Assembly: GCA_030949405.1 (NCBI GenBank) | Contig: JAUZSN010000002.1 | Location: forward strand, 62,001 to 126,000 | Direction of reading: 5' to 3' | Source: Methylococcales bacterium | GTDB taxonomy: Bacteria > Pseudomonadota > Gammaproteobacteria > Methylococcales > Methylomonadaceae | DNA: 64,000 nucleotides | Part shown: one piece after another, positions 56,899 through 64,000 of the stretch | How the letters are laid out: every line of letters starts with the position of its first letter | How positions within the stretch are numbered: position 1 is the stretch's first letter | Position numbers and translations under genes: made by a program | Notes under the pieces: model-generated | What the model saw: the letters and a program-made list of their open reading frames with translations, nothing else | What the model was told of the DNA's origin: nothing | The model's database searches: none

Positions 56899-59280
56899 TT
56901 AGTTCGTTGTATTTTTAAGTTCTTTCATAAAAGCAATCGCTTGTTCTTTTTCAGCAAAATTATTGGTTTTCTCACCAATTAATAACGCCTTTTCAAGTTG
57001 AGAAATGGCTCCTGATAAATTATTCATTTTATAATTTATTTTTGCTAAATGGTATCTAAAAACAGCGATTTTACGCTCTTTAGCAATCACCTCGGTAAGA
57101 ATTTCTAAGGCTTCTTTATCACGATTGTTCTTAAATAATACCCAAGCATAGGTATCAAGCGCGTAAACATTTTCTAAATTTTTAATATCCTGAGTTAACA
57201 CTAAGGCGCGCGCTAAATTTGCCTTCGTAGGGAAATAATCAACTAACAAGGAAGCTAAATTATTTGTTACGCGTTCATTTTTAGGGGATATTATTAAAAA
57301 ATCATCATAAACCTTCACAGCCTCTTTATACTTATGATTATTATAATAAACCGTGGCTAAATTCACGACAAATGAAGTTTCCTGTGGAAGATTTTTCATT
57401 CCTCTTCGATAGGTAGCCATCATCTTTTCTGGCTCTTTTTTTGTTCTAAAATATTTAGCTAAATCCTCATAGAATTCGGGTATTTTTGGCCACTTATTAT
57501 TCGCCTTCGTTAGCGTCGAAAAAATGCTATCAAAATTTTTGTCTTTTGCAAATAAATGGACTTGTAAAGCAATGGCATAAGGATTTTCTGGATGTAATTT
57601 TATATATTCAACCAAATAACTATGCATTAAAGGCCGTTGCTTCAAAGCTTCATAACACAACAACATACTTTTCAGCGCATCGGATAAATTAGGGAACTTA
57701 ATTAAAACTTCTTTATAGGTATCAGCAGCCTGCTTATATTTTTTTTGTCCTTGTAAAATCTTTGCCTCAACATACTTAGAATAATAAATCCCTTCTGATT
57801 TTGTATTCATAAATTTAGCAACCTCCTGTGTTCCCTTCCAATCTCCTTGTCTAAGTCTAATATCAGCAAGTTCTAATAATATTTGTGGACTGTCCTCATT
57901 TTTTGATAAATACCCTATTAATATATTTTCAGCTCGCACAAGTTCTCCTTTCTTTTTTAACGCTGAAAGAACAGGTATAATTGCCATTTTGTTACCAGGG
58001 TTTGTTTCAAGGGCTTTACGAAAATAATCGTTGGCTAATTCGGGGGAACTTCTTTTTAAATAAGCCTGTGCTAATAAGACCATAGCATCATCAGAATTGG
58101 GGTTATTTTTTAAAATATCCAGTAAATCAGCAATAGCCTCATCATATAAGCCATCTTTTAATTTCAATACACTTTTTAACAAAAGCCCAGTAAGATGTTG
58201 ATTATTTTCGGCTAGAACCTCTTCAATAAGGGCAGAGGCAAGCGTTACATCCGTTTCAAGTGCCGCTAGTTTGATTTTTGCATTTAAAACTGCCCCTTTA
58301 TCCTCTGTATTTTTAATCAGTAAATTAAGTTGCGTTTTAGCTTTTTCAGGTTGTTTCTGAGCAAAATAAAAACGTGCTAATTTAAAATAAAATTTAGCTT
58401 CTTTTGGCATTTGCAGTAAATAGTCTTTTATGGTTTGTTCAACTAATTGCGGTTTTTTAATGGTTAAAAATTCAATAAAAGCTAACTTCGGCTCGATATG
58501 CTCAGGGTTTTTATTGACTACATTTTCAAAAATAGCGAACGCTTTATTATCTTCTTTATGTTGTATATAATATTTCCCGAGCTTAAAACTAAATTCAAAA
58601 TTCGTTGGGAAACGATCAATTAAAGTTACATAATACTTTTTAATGGCTTCGTTATCTCCCATTTTGTTAAGAATATCTAACTTACGCAAATTTAATAAAA
58701 TTTCAGTCGGGTTAGCTTTAAGTGAATTTTCAATGATTTCTAATGATTCAGCATATTTTTCTTGCTCTAAATAAATACCTACCTTTAAAGAAGTTGCATT
58801 AAAATTACCTGGGTTTTTTGATAAAATAGTCTCCGAAATAATTAAAGCCTCATCGACTTTATTTTGCTTTAATAAAATACTACCTCTTATTATCTGAGCC
58901 TCAAGGTTATTTTCATCAAAAGCCAGTAGCGTGTTAATTCTCTTTAACGCCTCCTCATAATCTTTATTAATAAAAAATAAGGTTGCTAACTGTAAATGTG
59001 AGTTAACATGCTTTGGATTTACTTGAAGTGCCAGCAACAACTGCATCCTCGCAGAGTCCCATTTTTTTTCATTTAGGTAAATAAGGGCTAAATAATAAAA
59101 AGCATCCGCCTGTTGATCATCAAGTTGAAGGGCATTTTTAAATTCTAATTGGGCTTTGTCATAGTCTTTTTGTTCATACAGTGTTTTTCCACTTTCGATA
59201 TACGATTGAGGCGTATTAGAATCCCCGCAACCTACTAATAAAGAAGCTATAAAAAAAATAAGTATTTTTATAAAGTGCAT
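56899..59280 (-). CDS. prsT: XrtA/PEP-CTERM system TPR lipoprotein PrsT
   Basis: A 793-residue protein almost entirely made of tetratricopeptide repeats. The signal ends in LLVGC (Cys18 lipidated), and the first repeat reads SYIESGKTLYEQKDYDKAQL then EFKNALQLDDQQADAFYYLA. Repeats continue to the C-terminus (ISQLEKALLIGEKTNNFAEK). Length, lipobox and repeat type match PrsT, the lipoprotein of exosortase A loci thought to support export of exopolysaccharide or PEP-CTERM proteins. The exosortase gene lies upstream on the same strand, 246 bases away. Confidence 0.85.
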   Translation of the reverse strand: MHFIKILIFFIASLLVGCGDSNTPQSYIESGKTLYEQKDYDKAQLEFKNALQLDDQQADAFYYLALIYLNEKKWDSARMQLLLALQVNPKHVNSHLQLATLFFINKDYEEALKRINTLLAFDENNLEAQIIRGSILLKQNKVDEALIISETILSKNPGNFNATSLKVGIYLEQEKYAESLEIIENSLKANPTEILLNLRKLDILNKMGDNEAIKKYYVTLIDRFPTNFEFSFKLGKYYIQHKEDNKAFAIFENVVNKNPEHIEPKLAFIEFLTIKKPQLVEQTIKDYLLQMPKEAKFYFKLARFYFAQKQPEKAKTQLNLLIKNTEDKGAVLNAKIKLAALETDVTLASALIEEVLAENNQHLTGLLLKSVLKLKDGLYDEAIADLLDILKNNPNSDDAMVLLAQAYLKRSSPELANDYFRKALETNPGNKMAIIPVLSALKKKGELVRAENILIGYLSKNEDSPQILLELADIRLRQGDWKGTQEVAKFMNTKSEGIYYSKYVEAKILQGQKKYKQAADTYKEVLIKFPNLSDALKSMLLCYEALKQRPLMHSYLVEYIKLHPENPYAIALQVHLFAKDKNFDSIFSTLTKANNKWPKIPEFYEDLAKYFRTKKEPEKMMATYRRGMKNLPQETSFVVNLATVYYNNHKYKEAVKVYDDFLIISPKNERVTNNLASLLVDYFPTKANLARALVLTQDIKNLENVYALDTYAWVLFKNNRDKEALEILTEVIAKERKIAVFRYHLAKINYKMNNLSGAISQLEKALLIGEKTNNFAEKEQAIAFMKELKNTTN

Positions 59281-59526
59281 TATTTAACCTTGTCTATTTT
59301 TTAATTTTATCATTAATTATTTAATTACCCACTGAAAATATGCTTTAGTTTATTTTTTAAACCAATAACTTATCTTTCGTTGATAGCTGATTATGTCGCA
59401 ATTAAATTTTTCTCTGAACGCAAATCAAATAAAAGGGTTCATTTTTAAAAAAATTTAATCACGTTTAACTTAGAGGAATGCAGTGCGTTAGACTCACCTT
59501 GTCCTGTTTAAACCTGAGTATTTCCA

Positions 59527-61089
59527 TTAATTAGGAATATAAGGGGCTAATTGATTATTAATGAGCAACATGAATTGTTGTAAACGATTATCTGCCGCTG
59601 CAATATCTTCACCAAGTTGAATTCTCGTTGTTAAACGAATCAAGGCTCCATCCGTGCGTTGATGATTAAGCGCCCCTAAAAAAGTATGCCATTTCAATGC
59701 ATATTCACTCGCAATACTTTGACCTCGTTGCTGATACCAATAATAAACGAGCTGTTCATTTTTTCCCATTTTAATCACGACCCTATTAAAGATTGTTTGG
59801 TCAAATTCTGTCTCCGATAAATCCATAATTTGCCATCCGCCACCAGGTATACATAGTTTAGGTGAATGAGGAACCGCCCCATCTTTTTGAGTTTGATAAT
59901 AAGCCACATAAAAATTGACGTGTTTATTCTGCTTATTCCTAAAATCAATCAGAAGATAATCCGTTAACCCTAAAAAATCCGTTGTTTTTGTTTCTAAGGA
60001 GGCCGTTTTTCCTGTGAACTCTGCTAATTGTAATGGAAATGTCTTAAATGTTTGTCTAGGTGGAATAATATCGACGCGTTTCGTTAACGGGTTAATAAAA
60101 ATAGTGGCGACTAACATTAATACAGTAACGGAAACCAAGGGGAAGGTATTTGAAAATTGAGCTTTATACGACGGCGCGAGTGATTGCTCTGAATTTAAAT
60201 TAAAGATAACATCCCATCCGTGTTTTTTTCTGTCGTACCATGACAATAACCACATTTCAAATATTAAAATAATTAAGCAACCCATAAAAATAATCCAGCC
60301 TTCAAAATCATGAATGAAGCCTTCTGCCATCTCAATGCCCCAGTATTCGATGAGAATACCTACAACCCCAATTCTAAAACTATTCATCAATATGGTTAAA
60401 GGAATTGAGCTTAAAAAGAGGAGGGTTCGTTTCCAAAAAACGACTTGAAACATATAGGCACAAATAAAAGCTAAACTCATCAACGGAAATAAATAGTTTA
60501 AACCGCTACAGGCTTCGACCACTTGTAATTGATAATTACCTAAATCAATAATATTGCCTTCCAAATAAACAGGAATATCACAAAATCGAATAACGGCGAC
60601 CCCAAGTTTTGAGGAGATAAGCTGGAGTTCTGAGGTTAATTCTGCCTGTAAAACCGGTGGAAGTGGAAAAGAAAAGATTAAGATTAGAATGGGAATTAAG
60701 ATAATTTGGGTGACTTTGTAACCTGCTATTGCCAGTGACAACCCTAATAACGTAAAAATAAATGAAAATCGTAATAAAAAATCAACATCCCCAACCGTAC
60801 CAATAAAATACCCTGACATTGCAAAAATAATAATCGCAACCCCTGCCCATGAGCCTGCCAGCTTTTCTTTCTGGATAATTTGTTTCTTTTGCCAAATAAA
60901 ATAAAGTGCAATGACAGGGATCATAAACCCATGCCCATATTCTTCTTTAACACTCCAGATTTGTATTAATGTATCGAAGACATCCCAATACATAAGGATC
61001 ACGAGTCCAACGGCTAAAGCCATTAGAACACTATTTTTAATAGAAAATAGATCCCTGTTCGTTGATCTATTATTAGTTAAGTGGATCAT
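59527..61089 (-). CDS. xrtA: Exosortase A with fused EpsI domain
   Basis: Exosortases are membrane-embedded cysteine proteases thought to process PEP-CTERM proteins in EPS-producing Gram-negatives. The 520-residue protein has about eight membrane helices and the catalytic triad candidates Cys194 (VEACSGLNYLFPL), Arg239 (MNSFRIGVVGIL) and His260 (EGFIHDFEGW). After the last helix an EpsI/DUF3485 domain follows (KDGAVPHSPKLCIPGGGWQI, LVYYWYQQRGQSIASEYALK). The fused form is typical of the XrtA subtype. PrsT lies downstream and a UDP-sugar dehydrogenase is divergent. No PEP-CTERM substrate gene is visible in this window. Confidence 0.92.
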   Translation of the reverse strand: MIHLTNNRSTNRDLFSIKNSVLMALAVGLVILMYWDVFDTLIQIWSVKEEYGHGFMIPVIALYFIWQKKQIIQKEKLAGSWAGVAIIIFAMSGYFIGTVGDVDFLLRFSFIFTLLGLSLAIAGYKVTQIILIPILILIFSFPLPPVLQAELTSELQLISSKLGVAVIRFCDIPVYLEGNIIDLGNYQLQVVEACSGLNYLFPLMSLAFICAYMFQVVFWKRTLLFLSSIPLTILMNSFRIGVVGILIEYWGIEMAEGFIHDFEGWIIFMGCLIILIFEMWLLSWYDRKKHGWDVIFNLNSEQSLAPSYKAQFSNTFPLVSVTVLMLVATIFINPLTKRVDIIPPRQTFKTFPLQLAEFTGKTASLETKTTDFLGLTDYLLIDFRNKQNKHVNFYVAYYQTQKDGAVPHSPKLCIPGGGWQIMDLSETEFDQTIFNRVVIKMGKNEQLVYYWYQQRGQSIASEYALKWHTFLGALNHQRTDGALIRLTTRIQLGEDIAAADNRLQQFMLLINNQLAPYIPN

Positions 61090-61386
61090 AGTCTTAGGAG
61101 AAAATTAATTTAGGTGGCTAGTACTTTAAACGATAGAAATGCACTATGTCATAAAGTAAGTTTAGTCTATGAATGCCAAAGATACGAGGCGTTATTTCTT
61201 TAAAATTTTGCAGTCATTAAAAAAGAGTCCATTTATGCCGCTCTACCTTGTGTAAGTAGTCACTTATAATGAGCTATTTAGTAAACAACCGTCTTGTTTA
61301 ATAGCTATTCTAGTATTTGAGGATGATCCAAATTCGGCGTATAGTATAGCATGATATTGTTTATAATGAATAAGGTCTAAACACAA

Positions 61387-62571
61387 GTGAAAACAACGAG
61401 TAAGAAAAAAATAGCGGTTGTCGGGACAGGGTATGTCGGACTTTCTAATGCCATGCTTTTAGCCCAAAATAATGAAGTTATTGCCATTGATATTATTAAG
61501 GAAAAAGTTGAGTTACTTAATCTAAAAAAATCACCCATTATTGACAACGAAATCACCGATTTTTTAAACAATAAAGTCCTTGATTTCAGAGCAACGCTTG
61601 ATAAGAAAGACGCGTATAAAAATGCTGATTTGATTATTATAGCCACGCCAACTGACTATAATGTTGAAAATAATTATTTTGATACCCAGTCTATTGAAGC
61701 CGTTATTAAGGATGTTATTCGTATTAATCCAAATGCGCTAATGATAATCAAATCAACGGTTCCTGTGGGTTATACCGCTAAAATAAAACAGCAATTTGGC
61801 TGTGATAATATTATATTTTCCCCTGAATTTTTAAGAGAGGGTAAAGCCTTATATGATAATCTTTATCCGTCACGAATTGTCATTGGGGAACGCTCTCAAC
61901 GGGCAGAAGAGTATGTCGGTCTATTAATCAACGGGGCCTTAAAAAAAGATATTTCAGTTTTATATACGGATGCAACCGAAGCTGAAGCCATTAAGTTATT
62001 TTCTAATACTTATTTAGCGATGCGAATTGCTTATTTTAATGAGTTAGATAGTTATGCCGAAGTTCATGGGCTTAATACCAAGCAAATTATTGATGGGGTG
62101 GGTTTAGATCCCCGCATTGGCGATCATTATAACAACCCTTCTTTTGGTTATGGGGGGTACTGTTTACCTAAAGATACCAAGCAATTAAGAGCCAATTACG
62201 AAAAAATTCCAAATTCACTAATCAGTGCGATTGTGGAAGCCAATGCAACGCGTAAGGATTTTATTGCCAATTCTATTCTTAAAATGAAACCCAAGGTGGT
62301 TGGAATTTTTCGCCTTATCATGAAAAGCAATTCCGATAACTTTCGCGCCTCCTCTATTCAAGGCATTATTAAACGGATTAAAGATCAAGGCGTTCCTATT
62401 ATTATCTATGAACCTTTGTTAAAAGAAGCGTGTTATGACGAGCTAACCGTTGTTAAAAGTTTAAGTGAATTTAAGGCTTCGGCGGATATTATTGTCGCAA
62501 ATCGTTTATCAGAAGAAATAAGCGATGTTCAAGACAAAGTTTACACCCGTGATTTATTTGGAAATAACTAA
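61387..62571 (+). CDS. ugd: UDP-glucose 6-dehydrogenase
   Basis: Oxidises UDP-glucose to UDP-glucuronate with two NAD, supplying an acidic sugar for polysaccharide. 394 residues: Rossmann start [20 protein letters not shown], then [31 protein letters not shown], and the catalytic Cys259 in [19 protein letters not shown]. The 394-residue length and FLREG motif fit the short bacterial Ugd. Start is GTG. It is divergent from xrtA across a 297-base promoter region and likely belongs to the same exopolysaccharide programme. A strong hairpin follows. Confidence 0.92.
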   Translation: MKTTSKKKIAVVGTGYVGLSNAMLLAQNNEVIAIDIIKEKVELLNLKKSPIIDNEITDFLNNKVLDFRATLDKKDAYKNADLIIIATPTDYNVENNYFDTQSIEAVIKDVIRINPNALMIIKSTVPVGYTAKIKQQFGCDNIIFSPEFLREGKALYDNLYPSRIVIGERSQRAEEYVGLLINGALKKDISVLYTDATEAEAIKLFSNTYLAMRIAYFNELDSYAEVHGLNTKQIIDGVGLDPRIGDHYNNPSFGYGGYCLPKDTKQLRANYEKIPNSLISAIVEANATRKDFIANSILKMKPKVVGIFRLIMKSNSDNFRASSIQGIIKRIKDQGVPIIIYEPLLKEACYDELTVVKSLSEFKASADIIVANRLSEEISDVQDKVYTRDLFGNN

Positions 62572-62625
62572 CGTCTTTTTATTCAAGGACTCCGAAACAT
62601 CGCCCCCCCCCTTAAAACGGGACAA

Positions 62626-62655
62626 ATCACCGAGGTTTTTTAAAACCTCGGTGAT
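62626..62655. terminator. Bidirectional terminator between ugd and the kinase gene
   Basis: ATCACCGAGGTTTT and AAAACCTCGGTGAT form a 14-bp perfect stem with a 2-base loop. A/T runs flank the loop on both arms. It lies between convergent genes. A nine-C run lies just before it (62603-62611). Confidence 0.75.
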
Positions 62656-62709
62656 CTAAATTCAGGCAACCAATCCATAATTTTTTATAAGAAATCACTC
62701 GCGCCACGA

Positions 62710-64000
62710 TTAAACACTAATTAACTGTACTACCGCTAAACGTGAATTTTCCTCACCTTTGGAAAATAAAAGTTGCAAGCCTTCCTCAAGGATCACACTT
62801 TGTTTTTTTTCAATCTGCACGGCTTTTTTTTTGCCTGTTTCAACTTTAAAAAGATTAACCATTTTTTCATTGACTAATAACCAGTGATTCTCATGGAATA
62901 TAAAATACCCCATGCGTTGACGATTTTCATCGCTTAAGCGTTCATTGGGAATAATTTTTCTATCAATATGCCACTTATAAAGTGATTGCCCGTTATAAAT
63001 CATCAAACGATGATTATCAGGCTTATATTTTCCGTGATGTAAATTAGAATACAAATTCAAAATAGGTAGTTTTCCCTGAAATTTAGTGCCACAAAAAGGA
63101 CATTGAGGGAATTGGGTATTATCAAAAACATACCACTTTTGTTCACATGCTGTATTTTGACAGGGTTGAATAAGATCAACAGTCTTGACTAAGGCATGTT
63201 CCCATTCATCCGCTGTTGGTCTTAGGGTTGGACTATGAAGCCCTGTGATAAATGCCCGTTCAAAAAGCGAGGCTAAATACGGCCCTGCAATTTGATAGGG
63301 GAGTGCGTCGGTATCTTTCCACGGTAATTCTGCGGCCTGTACAAAGGCTTTATTGATACGATTAGAACGGTTTTCTTTATGTTCAATAAAAAGAGCATTA
63401 TGTCCCATGGATAAATCCTCATCACGCTGTGGGTCATTCATATCATGAACTTTATCGCCTCGCAAAGGATGGCGTAAAAATAAATACATATAAATAAGCA
63501 CCGCTAAGGCATGACGATCGGTGTTGATACTGGGGAGAACGCGATCAGGATCAGATTTATGTCGATGCGCGCTTTTAACTACTTCAGGCGCAAAAAAATC
63601 AGGCGTTCCTGCGACATCAGGGGGAAATTTTCCAGGAACAACCAAGCCATCAATATCGACAAGACACGCATGTCCGCCTTTGGGATCAATTAATACATTT
63701 TTATACGATAAATCAGAATGCGCTAAACCCGCCGCATGTAACCGTCTAACAGCACGACTAATTAAAAGAGAAACTCGAATATAATTAAGCCAATCGCCCC
63801 GTTCTTTTGGGTCTAAATATTTATAACGATTTGTAGGCGATGAAAACCATTTTCCTTCTTTTTCACAACCTTTAATATCTAAAAAATCATTATTTATTGA
63901 GCCGTGTTCAAAAAAGAAATGCGGTTGATAAATCGGTTCAATAATACCCACCTGCCCTGCATCATTTTCAACCACCTCGACAGGCCACCGAAACAATGAT
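62710..64000 (-). CDS. Hanks-type Ser/Thr protein kinase with C-terminal zinc ribbon (partial)
   Basis: A eukaryotic-like kinase whose N-terminus runs off the window (frame open to the edge). Visible are the catalytic loop AGLAHSDLSYKNVLID (residues 90-105 of the part seen), the metal site as VDIDG rather than DFG, and AGTPDFFAPEVV (APE motif), followed by the helical lobe. Residues 279-303 contain CQNTACEQKW and PQCPFCG, a four-Cys zinc ribbon. The end has a possible FHA- or beta-rich domain (LMIYNGQSLYKWHIDRKIIP). The layout resembles YegI-like kinases found next to VWA and PP2C phosphatase genes; those would lie beyond this window (inference). Confidence 0.78.
   Translation of the reverse strand, partial: SLFRWPVEVVENDAGQVGIIEPIYQPHFFFEHGSINNDFLDIKGCEKEGKWFSSPTNRYKYLDPKERGDWLNYIRVSLLISRAVRRLHAAGLAHSDLSYKNVLIDPKGGHACLVDIDGLVVPGKFPPDVAGTPDFFAPEVVKSAHRHKSDPDRVLPSINTDRHALAVLIYMYLFLRHPLRGDKVHDMNDPQRDEDLSMGHNALFIEHKENRSNRINKAFVQAAELPWKDTDALPYQIAGPYLASLFERAFITGLHSPTLRPTADEWEHALVKTVDLIQPCQNTACEQKWYVFDNTQFPQCPFCGTKFQGKLPILNLYSNLHHGKYKPDNHRLMIYNGQSLYKWHIDRKIIPNERLSDENRQRMGYFIFHENHWLLVNEKMVNLFKVETGKKKAVQIEKKQSVILEEGLQLLFSKGEENSRLAVVQLISV

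Overview
The window looks like a low-GC gammaproteobacterium rich in insertion sequences. A methanotroph-like (Methylococcales-type) genome is my best guess. The grounds are the hflC-hisZ-purA order, the bamA-skp-fabZ-lpxA-rnhB envelope cluster, an exosortase A (XrtA/PEP-CTERM) locus, efp-epmA and a large DUF6399-type transposase. No methane-oxidation gene is present, so the assignment is inference.

Layout. 0-3.7 kb: end of hflC, hisZ, purA and an orphan TssJ-like lipoprotein. 3.7-9.9 kb: a DUF6399 insertion sequence, an exopolysaccharide-initiating sugar transferase, mutL and a deleted IS66-like element. 10.2-13.3 kb: a compact ba3-type oxygen reductase operon (small IIa-like subunit, CuA subunit II, subunit I, dihaem cytochrome c). 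13.4-21.6 kb: an island of mobile DNA (IS1634 type, IS5 type, DUF6399 copy with 8-bp target duplication, IS1182 and group II intron-protein fossils, IS66-like). 21.7-31.0 kb: a Cu(I)/Ag(I) efflux locus (cusCBA) with a CopK-like lipoprotein, a DUF2231 membrane protein with a His-rich tail and a CusB with a repetitive Met-Asp tail. Toxin-antitoxin genes and remnants split cusA from the rest. 31-38 kb: a second accessory island with a broken IS4-like element, a short group II intron without a reverse transcriptase preceded by a long hairpin, a Bpu10I-family restriction-modification pair, a tandem repeat array and a second IS5-type copy.

38-41.5 kb: an alanine-dehydrogenase-fold gene with a lesion near its start, a frameshifted globin-coupled diguanylate cyclase and MITE-like repeats. 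41.6-46.6 kb: rnhB, lpxA, fabZ, skp, bamA (reverse strand; lpxD and lpxB are missing from their usual places). 46.6-52.4 kb: epmA-efp and a type II secretion segment gspJ-K-L-M-C/N, with a frameshift in gspM and a MITE forming the 3' end of the last gene. 52.6-56.8 kb: an AIM24-family protein, a TPR lipoprotein, prmB and aroC. 56.9-62.6 kb: PrsT-like TPR lipoprotein, exosortase A and a UDP-glucose dehydrogenase. The window ends inside a Hanks-type protein kinase gene.

Two themes recur. Several frames are broken at homopolymer runs, which may be real decay, slippage or sequencing error. Small non-autonomous elements share ends with full insertion sequences in the same window. The most unusual locus is the copper module: three of its proteins carry added Met- or His-rich low-complexity tails, one encoded by an in-frame hexanucleotide repeat array.
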